From assembly GCF_023195835.1 (NCBI RefSeq), contig NZ_CP096200.1, positions 992,001 through 1,056,000 on the forward strand: a stretch of 64,000 bases of DNA. The letters run 5' to 3'. This DNA is from Vibrio sinaloensis. Lineage in GTDB: Bacteria; Pseudomonadota; Gammaproteobacteria; Enterobacterales; Vibrionaceae. Positions 53,753 through 61,088 of this stretch are shown piece by piece (within the stretch, counting starts at the first letter, position 1; each line of letters begins with the position of its first letter). Made by a program: the position numbers and the translations under genes. The notes under the pieces were generated by a model. It searched no databases. It was not told the origin of the DNA and was given only the letters and a program-made list of their open reading frames with translations.

Positions 53753-53923
53753 ATGCCAAAATTCGCGGGTTGCCTCATTGGTTTTCAGAGCTAGTTGGTG
53801 GTGAGTTTCTCTGGCTCAAAGCGCTGCAATGGCAAGTTTATCGGAGCTTCATCTTCGCTGTTTATTCTCAGCGTTGAGTTTCCCGAAGCAAAAGCCGAGT
53901 CACTAGCTTAAATTCACCATTAG
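53753..53923 (+). pseudogene. Broken recurrent ORF2 (cassette 41)
   Basis: Same nonsense codon (GFQS*) as in cassette 9, and nearly identical to it over the whole cassette. Confidence 0.45.
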
Positions 53924-54061
53924 TCACTTGTTAGAAGTGAAGCTGTAACATAGTGACTTCGGCTGTTCAGTGACTCACAAAAAGTGTTTGGTTTGTTTGT
54001 GGTTTTTCGTGTCTAAGGTAATCTTTCACTGCCCAACTTGGCTTATGCAGGTGAATTCGCA

Positions 54062-54179
54062 TAACAAACAATTTAAGCAGACCCTCAACGCTCGGCGATT
54101 TTGGTTTGTGTTAGGTTTAGTGTTGCCGAGCAATGCGGAAAGTGAGTCAGTGCGTTTCGGGCTACTTAATTGGGCGTTA
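54062..54179 (+). repeat. attC: attC site 41
   Basis: 118-nt site of the main type. Cut between 54176 and 54177. Confidence 0.9.
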
Positions 54180-54297
54180 TGCGACTAAGCAAGAAATCTT
54201 CTATATCTCTCTTTCTCGCTCTCTTTGGCGGTCGGTTCGCGGTGTCGGCAGTTCAGGATTGTCGGCTCAAATTCTTGAATCACTCAGGCCGTAAAAC

Positions 54298-54469
54298 ATG
54301 CAAAAGTTCGTGGGTTGCCTCATTGATTTTCGGAGTTAGTTGGTGGTGAGGTTGGCTGGCTCAAATCGCTGGAAGAGCAAGACTATCGGAAGTTCTTCAT
54401 TTACTGGTCTTCCGCCGCGTCGAGTTTCTCGGAGTAAAAGTTTAGTCACTAGCTGAAATTCACCATTAG
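54298..54469 (+). pseudogene. Broken recurrent ORF2 (cassette 42)
   Basis: Starts MQKFVGCLIDFRS and stops at TAG; a further 1-bp indel lies downstream. The end resembles the degenerate copy in cassette 27. Confidence 0.45.
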
Positions 54470-54606
54470 TCACTTGTTGGAAGTTGGTCTGTAACATAGT
54501 GACTCCGGTTGTTCAGTGAATCACAAAAAGTGTTTGGTTTGTTTGTGGTTTTTCGTGTCTGAGGTAATCTTCATCTGCCCAGTTTGCCTTGGTCGATGAA
54601 TTCGCA

Positions 54607-54724
54607 TAACAAGCAATTCAAGCAGACCCTCAACGCGTGGCACTTTTGGTTTGCGTCGAGTTTTGTGTTGCCGAGTATTGCGGAAAGTGAGCCAGGGCGT
54701 TTCGGGCTACTTAATTGGGCGTTA
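54607..54724 (+). repeat. attC: attC site 42
   Basis: 118-nt site of the main type. Cut between 54721 and 54722. Confidence 0.9.
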
Positions 54725-54730
54725 TGTGTA

Positions 54731-54991
54731 TTAACTTGGATCTCTTTTTCGGTAGTAATATACGGATATACGCTGAGAAAAAAATGCTAGAGCTAGCATT
54801 GCCAACACGCCAATCACGATGAGAGCAATAAAAACGGCAGCTAAATCGTTATAACCATTAGACGCTACGTATAAGTTGACTAACTTGATTCCTAGCACCA
54901 ATATGAGAATCATCCCGATTATGGCGAACAAAAGAATGCCCCATGCATGTAGATCTGGGGATATTGGTCTTTGGTATTTCTGAGCAGCCAT
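54731..54991 (-). CDS. Small membrane protein in reverse orientation, cassette 43
   Basis: An 86-residue protein (MAAQKYQRPISPDLHAWGIL ...) with two hydrophobic helices (GILLFAIIGMILILVLGI and AVFIALIVIGVLAMLALAF) and a basic C-terminus YYYRKRDPS. It opposes the cassette direction and so needs its own promoter; GGCTATACTTG about 35 bp upstream offers a -10 box. A longer frame to 55051 lacks a ribosome site. Family unknown. Confidence 0.72.
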   Translation of the reverse strand: MAAQKYQRPISPDLHAWGILLFAIIGMILILVLGIKLVNLYVASNGYNDLAAVFIALIVIGVLAMLALAFFSQRISVYYYRKRDPS

Positions 54992-55052
54992 AATATTTAC
55001 CACTGAGCAACCTTGTATCAAGTATAGCCGAGTAACTTCTAGACTATACACA

Positions 55053-55175
55053 TAACAAAGCGTTTAAGACGGATTCCCAACGCTGGGCGGTTTCAGTTCA
55101 AAGATATGCATCAGTGTTTATGGCATAATGTCTTGAGTGCAGTGGTAGCGTTGCTCACCACTTAACGCGGCGTTA
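55053..55175 (+). repeat. attC: attC site 43
   Basis: 123-nt site of the second type. Cut between 55172 and 55173. IS copy G begins 8 nt further on. Confidence 0.88.
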
Positions 55176-55246
55176 TATGCCCGAGTACCCCACGTTTAGT
55201 AGACACTTTACAAAGTTAGATCTAGGGTCTAATTGAGAGGTGATTT

Positions 55247-55555
55247 ATGGCTAAACATCGTAATCCAGCGTACACCGAAGAGTTCCGCAAAGAAGCAGTG
55301 CGCCTGGCCAGTCTTCCTGGCCGAACAGCCGTCTCCGTTGCCAAGGAACTGGGCATCAGTGCCCAGCAAATCCGGAACTGGAAGCGCCAGTTCACACGCC
55401 TATCTGATAAACAGTTTAACACCTTAGACGGTGTCGATTATTCGAAGAAAGAGTCCGAAGAGCTTCGAGCGCTAAGGCGCGAGAATAAGCGACTCAAAGA
55501 TGAAATGGAATTCCTAAAAAAGGTCTCGGCGTACTTCGCGAAGCAGCAAGAGTGA
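55247..55555 (+). CDS. IS3 OrfA, copy G
   Basis: Protein identical to OrfA of copy A. Confidence 0.92.
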   Translation: MAKHRNPAYTEEFRKEAVRLASLPGRTAVSVAKELGISAQQIRNWKRQFTRLSDKQFNTLDGVDYSKKESEELRALRRENKRLKDEMEFLKKVSAYFAKQQE

Positions 55556-56403
55556 AGTACGAGTTCATTGAAAGTTATACCAGTGAGTACTCGATTAGCT
55601 TAATGTGTCGCACGTTAGAAGTCAGTCGAAGTGGTTACTACAAGTGGTGCCATCATACGCCAAGTGAGCGTTCACAGCGGCGCGAACGCTTTGAACAACT
55701 AATCATGTGTACCTTTGCCCAATATCGGGCGCGTTACGGTTCAGTGCGAATAGCAGAAGAGTTAAACGAAGCAGGCTATGCCTGCTGCGTGAACTATGTG
55801 GCTGATATCATGAATGAAAAAGGTGTCAGGGCTCGTAATGGTAAAGGGTTTAAATACAGCAAGGATGTGGCGGCTATGACGAATGTTGCTGATAATTTAC
55901 TGCGTAGAGACTTTGAGTCTGAGGCTCCGAATCAGAAGTGGGTCACGGACATCACGTATATCTGGGTGAAGAGCCGTTGGCTCTTCTTGGCGACTGTGAT
56001 GGATTTGCATTCAAGGCGCATCGTGGGTTGGTCGCTAGGGACAACCATGACCGTCGAGCTCATCACTAATGCGTTAAAAATGGCGTTTGAGTCACGTAAG
56101 CCGCCTAAGGGCGTCATTATCCACTCAGACCGGGGTGTACAATACAGAGCCTATAAATATCAAGACTTCATGCGCAAGCATGGAGGTGTACCGAGCATGA
56201 GTCGACAGGGCAACTGTTGGGATAATGCGGTGATGGAGTCGTTCTACAGTCGACTGAAAGTCGAACTGATATACGCAGAAGACTATCAAACTGTCGAAGA
56301 AGCCCGAATGGGTATCTTCGAATACATCGAGGTATTTTACAATCGCAAGAGAAGACACTCAGCGTTGGGGCATGTCAGCCCGGTTGAGTACGAAAGTATG
56401 TAG
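55552..56403 (+). CDS. IS3 OrfB transposase, copy G
   Basis: Protein identical to OrfB of copy A. Confidence 0.93.
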   Translation: MKYEFIESYTSEYSISLMCRTLEVSRSGYYKWCHHTPSERSQRRERFEQLIMCTFAQYRARYGSVRIAEELNEAGYACCVNYVADIMNEKGVRARNGKGFKYSKDVAAMTNVADNLLRRDFESEAPNQKWVTDITYIWVKSRWLFLATVMDLHSRRIVGWSLGTTMTVELITNALKMAFESRKPPKGVIIHSDRGVQYRAYKYQDFMRKHGGVPSMSRQGNCWDNAVMESFYSRLKVELIYAEDYQTVEEARMGIFEYIEVFYNRKRRHSALGHVSPVEYESM

Positions 56404-56486
56404 TTATGTACTGTCTACTTTTTGTGGGGTACACCATTTACCAATCAAGATCATCACCCTAGTTTTTATTTCGGGTGATGTCTTCG

Positions 56487-56783
56487 CTACAAGTGGTTTT
56501 GTGGGAGTTGTGATTGACCAAGTACAGCCACAACTAAAATAAAACCGTCTTCTTTTGTAAAGTAAGCTGTGTGTTTTCCTACCGGAAAAAAGAAGCCGCT
56601 TGGATAAATCTCATCGCAACTGCGACCTACGGCTGGATTATCGGCGAGCATTTGAAACCCAGTTAGCAATGTATCTTTATAGTTGTTCCACTGCATTTCA
56701 GAAAAGTTATTGACGGTATAACTTTTAATTTTTCGTAAATGAGCCTGAGCCAATTTACTTAGTTTGTATTTATTCTTTTGCAT
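56487..56783 (-). CDS. ParE/RelE-family toxin, cassette 44
   Basis: A 98-residue paralogue of the cassette 7 toxin with four substitutions (for example IKSYTVN, MQWNNY, YPSGFFF). Many more silent changes than replacements separate the genes, so both copies were under protein-level selection. Reversed in the array. Confidence 0.88.
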   Translation of the reverse strand: MQKNKYKLSKLAQAHLRKIKSYTVNNFSEMQWNNYKDTLLTGFQMLADNPAVGRSCDEIYPSGFFFPVGKHTAYFTKEDGFILVVAVLGQSQLPQNHL

Positions 56784-56789
56784 AGTGGG

Positions 56790-57032
56790 TTACAAGGCGC
56801 TTAGGAAATCTTCACCATCAACTACATTGCCTTGTGCTAAGTCTTGTTTAGCCGACTCGAAACAATGTTTAAGGTAATCAGTTTTCATTGCCTCTAGTTC
56901 TTCATAGTCTTTGATAGACATTACCACTACGGCATCTTTACTGTTTTTGCTAATCTTTACTGGCTCACGTTGGGCGCTTAGAAGCAACTCACCAAAGTTA
57001 CGCTTTGCATCATTTGCTGTTAGTGTGTGCAT
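56790..57032 (-). CDS. Phd/YefM-family antitoxin, cassette 44
   Basis: An 80-residue paralogue of the cassette 7 antitoxin (changes: SIKDY, MKTDY, FLSAL). The ATG at 57032 follows GGAG; a 2-codon longer reading is unsupported. The promoter boxes TTGACC and TATAAT are kept upstream. Confidence 0.88.
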   Translation of the reverse strand: MHTLTANDAKRNFGELLLSAQREPVKISKNSKDAVVVMSIKDYEELEAMKTDYLKHCFESAKQDLAQGNVVDGEDFLSAL

Positions 57033-57127
57033 ACTCAATCTCCAAATTTGGAATTACAGTAAGATTATAGTTTGTCGCACAAAATGGTCAATACGATTGA
57101 ATCGTGCGATTTGTGTGAAATGTAAAC

Positions 57128-57247
57128 TAACAAGCAATTTAAGAGGGATTCACAATGCTTGGCACTTTCACTTCAAGCTAGTTTAGTGTTTATGGCACAA
57201 TGCTTTAGGTAGGGTGGAGGCGTTGTTCACCCCTTAATGGGGCGTTA
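57128..57247 (+). repeat. attC: attC site 44
   Basis: 120-nt site. Cut between 57244 and 57245. Confidence 0.88.
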
Positions 57248-57265
57248 TAACACAAAATCAAATCC

Positions 57266-57294
57266 TTGCTCAAAATCGTGACTTGAACTATTAT
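57266..57294 (+). promoter_or_regulatory. Promoter of the cassette 45 toxin-antitoxin operon
   Basis: TTGCTC (57266-57271) and TATTAT (57289-57294) lie 17 bp apart. A direct repeat TTGTACG / TTGTACT follows and may be the antitoxin operator. Confidence 0.6.
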
Positions 57295-57327
57295 TTGTAC
57301 GTTATTTTGTACTGACTGGAGTTCAAT

Positions 57328-57609
57328 ATGAGCCGTATTCATTTCGATCAAGATATTCAGCCATTATCTGAATTTCGTGCAGGTGTAGCTTCTTACATCA
57401 AACAAATCAATGAGACTCGCCGCCCATTGGTGATCACACAACGTGGTAAAGGTGTAGCAGTTGTTCTCGATGTTGCAGAGTATGAAGCAATGCAAGAGAA
57501 AATCGAACTACTAGAAGAAATGCGCACAGCTGAAGCTCAATTAGCTTCAGGTCTTGGTGTTTCCAATGATGATGCTCGTGCTCAAGTATTAGGGCGCATT
57601 AAGAAATGA
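57328..57609 (+). CDS. Phd/YefM-family antitoxin, cassette 45
   Basis: A 93-residue antitoxin: IQPLSEFRAGVASYIKQINE, RPLVITQRGKGVAVVLDVAE, then a helical toxin-binding end. It overlaps the toxin start by 4 bp (ATGA). ACTGGAG precedes the ATG. Confidence 0.9.
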   Translation: MSRIHFDQDIQPLSEFRAGVASYIKQINETRRPLVITQRGKGVAVVLDVAEYEAMQEKIELLEEMRTAEAQLASGLGVSNDDARAQVLGRIKK

Positions 57610-57893
57610 AAGTAGTTTGGTCTCCTTTAGCGCTTCAGAAGCTAGGCGATGCAGCGGAATTTATTTCTTTGGATAATCCATCTGCCGCAGAAAAGTGGGT
57701 GAACGAAGTTTTTGATAAAACTGAACTACTTGGAAGTATGCCTGAAATGGGGCGCTTTGTTCCTGAAATGCCCCATACGAATTATCGCGAAATCATTTTT
57801 GGTCACTATCGTATTATCTACAGCTTAACTCATGAGATCCGCGTACTAACAGTACGTAATTGTCGTCAAATGTTGTCGGAAGATGATGTATAA
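57606..57893 (+). CDS. RelE/ParE-family toxin, cassette 45
   Basis: A 95-residue toxin: VVWSPLALQKLGDAAEFISL, MPEMGRFVPEMPH, YREIIFGHYRIIYSL and a VLTVRNCRQML end, the ParE/RelE pattern with GR and YRIIY. Coupled to the antitoxin. Confidence 0.9.
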   Translation: MKVVWSPLALQKLGDAAEFISLDNPSAAEKWVNEVFDKTELLGSMPEMGRFVPEMPHTNYREIIFGHYRIIYSLTHEIRVLTVRNCRQMLSEDDV

Positions 57894-57903
57894 AACTGTG
57901 TTA

Positions 57904-58021
57904 TAACAATCAATTCAAGCAGACCCTCAACGCTCAGCACTTTTGGTTTGCGTCGAGTTTGGTGTTGCCGAGCAATGCGGAAGGTGAGTCAGTGCGTTTC
58001 GGGCTACTTAATTGGGCGTTA
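57904..58021 (+). repeat. attC: attC site 45
   Basis: 118-nt site of the main type. Cut between 58018 and 58019. Confidence 0.9.
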
Positions 58022-58059
58022 GCTTACTTAACGGAATATTTGAATTACAAGGAAGTAAT

Positions 58060-58128
58060 ATGTTTCGAGACATGAGTTCTCATATATCGGGAAAATTGGT
58101 ATTAGTGTTATTTACCATGGCAAGTTAG
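58060..58128 (+). CDS. 22-codon ORF at the start of fused cassette 46
   Basis: ATG after CAAGGAAG; the frame MFRDMSSHISGKLVLVLFTM ends in a TAG formed by the start of a second cassette (AAGTTAGCC). It is probably the truncated 5' end of a cassette gene whose remainder and attC were deleted. Confidence 0.4.
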   Translation: MFRDMSSHISGKLVLVLFTMAS

Positions 58129-58147
58129 CCGTCAAAATGGAGAAAAC

Positions 58148-58576
58148 ATGGAAGTACAATTTTTAGAGAAAAATTCTGATTACAAGTCAGTCCTAGAAGT
58201 GTTGTTACAACTTCGCCCAAATTACAACTTAGATACTTTGTCTGGTCAGATCGAGAAGCAGCAATCAAATGGTTACCAAGTCGTCTAGGTCAAATCGCCA
58301 GAAGGCGTACTAGCAGCAGGCTTTAGCGTAGGTGAAAAGCTTGCTTGGGGTAAGCATATTTACATTGAAGACTTGGTAACTAATGCGCAATTTCGTTCGA
58401 GTGGTGTAGGCAAATTTATTATCGATTGGTTTAAAACATATGCTTTAGAAAGCGGTTGCGAACAAATACATTTGGATTCTGGTGTTCAGCGTTTTCTAGC
58501 ACATTAGTTCTATTTACGCGAAGGTTTCAATATCGCTAGTCACCACTTTTCTATAGTTGGCGTCCAAAACGGCTAA
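58148..58576 (+). pseudogene. GNAT acetyltransferase pseudogene, cassette 46
   Basis: Clear relative of the cassette 33 gene over its full length with no frameshift, but two in-frame TAG codons (QVV*VKS near 58286 and LAH*FYL near 58505) and loss of one Ala codon. The ribosome site GGAGAAAAC is kept. Both stops are amber, each one base from the sense codon in cassette 33. Confidence 0.85.
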
Positions 58577-58694
58577 CAAAGCGTTTAAGACGGATTCACA
58601 ACGCTTGGCATTTTCGGTTTGCAGTAAATTTAGTGGTTAAGGCACAATGGTTTAGGTAGGGTGGTTGCGTTGCTCACCACTTAACGCAGCGTTA
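58574..58694 (+). repeat. attC: attC site 46, last of the array
   Basis: 121-nt site of the second type. Cut between 58691 and 58692. The truncated IS copy H follows. Confidence 0.88.
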
Positions 58695-58700
58695 TGCGAC

Positions 58701-59089
58701 CCGAGTACCCCACGTTTAGTAGACACTTTACTAAGTTAGATCTAGGGTCTAATTGAGAGGTGATTTATGGCTAAACATCGTAATCCAGCGTACACCGAAG
58801 AGTTCCGCAAAGAAGCAGTGCGCCTGGCCAGTCTTCCTGGCCGAACAGCTGTCTCCGTTGCCAAGGAATTGGGCATCAGTGCCCAGCAAATCCGGAACTG
58901 GAAGCGCCAGTTCACACGCCTATCTGATAAACAGTTTAACACCTTAGACGGTGTCGATTATTCAAAGAAAGAGTCCGAAGAGCTTCGAGCGCTAAGGCGC
59001 GAGAATAAGCGACTCAAAGATGAAATGGAATTCCTAAAAAAGGTCTCGGCGTACTTCGCGAAGCAGCAAGAGTGAAGTAAGAGTTCGTT
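58701..59089 (+). mobile_element. IS3-family element, copy H, truncated on the right
   Basis: The left 380 bp match copy A closely, including all of orfA and the frameshift site, starting 9 nt after the attC 46 cut. Similarity stops between 59079 and 59089, within the first codons of orfB, and the right end is absent. This marks the far boundary of the integron. Confidence 0.9.
58767..59075 (+). CDS. IS3 OrfA, copy H
   Basis: A 102-residue OrfA with the same protein sequence as copy A. Without OrfB it cannot transpose, but it could still bind IS ends and repress the other copies. Confidence 0.9.
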   Translation: MAKHRNPAYTEEFRKEAVRLASLPGRTAVSVAKELGISAQQIRNWKRQFTRLSDKQFNTLDGVDYSKKESEELRALRRENKRLKDEMEFLKKVSAYFAKQQE

Positions 59090-59392
59090 CCAGTTGCATA
59101 TACGGCTCATCTTCCTTTCTCGCAATTAACCTTAAGTATCCTAACTTCAATCTGAGTCATGCTCTAACATTTTCAACACCAGGCAATATCTTGCTTGTTG
59201 AGCTAATTTTTGCCCCGTCGTTTTTTGTATTAAGCTGCCAAGGTTTCTCTATTTGTCCGTCGTGAGCAGAGTGATGATTGGGTATCAAGTTAACCCTCAG
59301 ATTCAAATCCACTGGTGGCGGCCAAAAACATTAACGTTCAACAATACAAGTAGTTACAACGGAACATCATTCATATCAAGGATATTGACCAC
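59090..59392. other. Junction region between integron and chromosome
   Basis: About 300 bp with no supported gene, no attC and no visible repeat. It presumably holds the promoter of the phospholipid operon. Confidence 0.6.
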
Positions 59393-60154
59393 ATGTCTAT
59401 TCAACCTGAATCGAATCGTCGCCCTCTAGCTGTGCGCGATATCTCGGTGATCAAACGCGTTGCTGTTTGGTTGAGTCAGAAGAATATAACCCCCAATCAA
59501 ATTTCACTGATGAGCATCTTGTTTGCCACTGGTGGTCTCGCGTTTGCCGTAGGTTATCACTTCCAGCCTGAGCCAACCTGGTTGGTGTTGTTCGCTCTGA
59601 TGATTCAAATGCGCTTGTTGTGCAATTTGTTCGACGGCATGGTCGCTGTAGAAGGCGGAAAGAAAACACCAGCTGGTGAGTTGTTTAATGATGTGCCAGA
59701 TCGTATTGCGGATCCGCTGCTAATAGTTGCAGCAGGCTGGGTAGCCCACTCCGCATTTGCAATGTCACTGGCTTGGACTGCGGCATTGTTGGCAGTACTT
59801 AGCGCTTACATTCGCGTATTGGGAGTGAGTATGGGGTGTGCTGCTGACTTTCGCGGGCCAATGGCTAAGCAGCATCGAATGGCTTTGCTCACTGTCACAT
59901 TGTTAGTGACTGCAATTAGCCAGTGGCTAGAGATGTTGCCAAGCGTTAGTGATTATATGATGGATATTGCACTTGCGGTCATGGTTATCGGCTGCAGTAT
60001 CACCTGCTGGCGTCGATTGCTGTCGATTTTTAAGACTAAACAGCAGCTCGTAACCTCATCATCGAGTGAAGAAAACAGTCACCAGGCCAAGCAGTCTGCG
60101 CATGCGCTAGACGGCTCTGCTGATAAGCCGTGGAGTGAGCTTCATCATGATTAA
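59393..60154 (+). CDS. CDP-alcohol phosphatidyltransferase family protein
   Basis: A 253-residue integral membrane enzyme with about six helices. The CDP-alcohol motif is the variant NLFDGMVAVEGG ... GELFNDVPD: Asn replaces the first and third Asp and Val the Arg of DxxDGxxAR...GxxxDxxxD. A variant of this kind occurs in a distinct conserved branch, so it is not obviously dead. The substrate alcohol is unknown. It heads a three-gene phospholipid operon and overlaps the next gene by 8 bp. Confidence 0.88.
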   Translation: MSIQPESNRRPLAVRDISVIKRVAVWLSQKNITPNQISLMSILFATGGLAFAVGYHFQPEPTWLVLFALMIQMRLLCNLFDGMVAVEGGKKTPAGELFNDVPDRIADPLLIVAAGWVAHSAFAMSLAWTAALLAVLSAYIRVLGVSMGCAADFRGPMAKQHRMALLTVTLLVTAISQWLEMLPSVSDYMMDIALAVMVIGCSITCWRRLLSIFKTKQQLVTSSSSEENSHQAKQSAHALDGSADKPWSELHHD

Positions 60155-61079
60155 TATCCCTACGAATTCGCTACACATGATGGCTACCATTACGTTGGTT
60201 TTGGTGGTTGGCACCCTGGTTTACTTATATTTGTCACGCCGCAATTTAGATAAGGACTACCACGAGCTAAAACTGCGCATTCGCTCTTGGTTGTGGATGA
60301 TCGGAATCGTCTTTGTCGTGCTCTATCTGCCTACTCAATACACGCTGATCTTTGTCGCCTTTTTAAGTTTTATGGCATTGAAAGAGTTCCTCTCGATTGT
60401 ACCAACGCGGATGACAGACCGACGCGTGATTTTCTGGGCTTACCTTTCGATCCCGTTCCAATACTACTGGTTATCACTCGGTTGGTATGGCATGTACATC
60501 ATATTTATACCAGTCTACATGTTCCTTTATTTGCCTATGGTTGCGGTGCTGATTGGTGACACCAAAGGTTTCATCCGCTCGGCTGGCATCATTCATTGGG
60601 CGCTGATGTTAACGGTTTTTTGTGTTAGCCACATGGCCTACCTGTTGGTCTTGCCAAGCAAGAATCCTGAGGCCGGTTCAATGGGAATGCTACTGTTTTT
60701 ATTGGTATTCACTCAGTTCAATGATGTTTGCCAATACGTATGGGGTAAGAGTTTCGGTAGACATAAAATCGTACCGAGAGTCAGTCCTAATAAAACATGG
60801 GAAGGCTTTATTGGTGGCGCGGCAACCATCATTCTGATCAGTTACTTTGTTGCGCCTTACCTGACACCATTAACCTCAGTCCAAGGTTTAGTCGCGGGGA
60901 TGATCATAGTCTTGAGTGGCTTTATTGGTGACCTAGTTATTTCATCGGTTAAACGTGATTTGCAAATTAAGGATACCAGCCAGTTCATTCCCGGCCATGG
61001 CGGTATTTTGGATCGTATCGATAGCCTGATGTTCACCGCTCCTTTGTTCTTTCACTATATCTATTATCTTTACTACTAA
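60147..61079 (+). CDS. Phosphatidate cytidylyltransferase (CdsA-like)
   Basis: A 310-residue polytopic membrane enzyme that makes CDP-diacylglycerol from phosphatidate and CTP. The CDS signature is complete near the C-terminus (SSVKRDLQIKDTSQFIPGHG, then GILDRID), preceded by RVSPNKTWEGFIGG. Because a CDP-alcohol transferase and a PlsC-like protein flank it, this operon probably forms a second, self-contained phospholipid branch. The start at 60147 has GGAG upstream; a GTG at 60135 is possible. Confidence 0.93.
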   Translation: MINIPTNSLHMMATITLVLVVGTLVYLYLSRRNLDKDYHELKLRIRSWLWMIGIVFVVLYLPTQYTLIFVAFLSFMALKEFLSIVPTRMTDRRVIFWAYLSIPFQYYWLSLGWYGMYIIFIPVYMFLYLPMVAVLIGDTKGFIRSAGIIHWALMLTVFCVSHMAYLLVLPSKNPEAGSMGMLLFLLVFTQFNDVCQYVWGKSFGRHKIVPRVSPNKTWEGFIGGAATIILISYFVAPYLTPLTSVQGLVAGMIIVLSGFIGDLVISSVKRDLQIKDTSQFIPGHGGILDRIDSLMFTAPLFFHYIYYLYY

Positions 61080-61088
61080 GAGGACGCG

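Larger units (their letters stand above)
55181..56436 (+). mobile_element. IS3-family element, copy G (1256 bp)
   Basis: Class of copy A. The left flank TTATATGC equals the start of the VOC cassettes 1 and 10, while the right flank TTTACCAATC matches the start of the cassette 7 type. The tetramers ATGC and TTTA do not match, so this copy joins two former insertions. Confidence 0.92.

Noticed and set aside
23990..54721. CRISPR array, because of regular spaced repeats
   Set aside because: The repeats are attC sites of 91-123 nt with cassette-size spacers and GTTRRRY cores; no cas genes are present.
29632..54790. Many 60-80-residue plus-strand frames of the type NKQFKQTLNARRFWF...GLLNWAL
   Set aside because: They are translations of attC sites in one frame. 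They recur because attC recurs, and their starts and ends vary with the flanking cassette.
57100..57186. Short frames containing IHNAWHF, resembling proteins annotated as DUF3265
   Set aside because: This is the second attC type read in frame (ATTCACAACGCTTGGCATTTT), with no ribosome site and no constant length.
27980..58700. IS copies moving as passengers inside gene cassettes rather than by targeted transposition
   Set aside because: The flanking cassettes differ and three copies have their own 4-bp duplications, which shows independent insertion at each junction.
28021..59030. Minus-strand and alternate-frame ORFs inside every IS copy (for example 28731-28916, 28924-29157, 28032-28226)
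   Set aside because: They are shadows of orfA and orfB and repeat exactly because the IS repeats.
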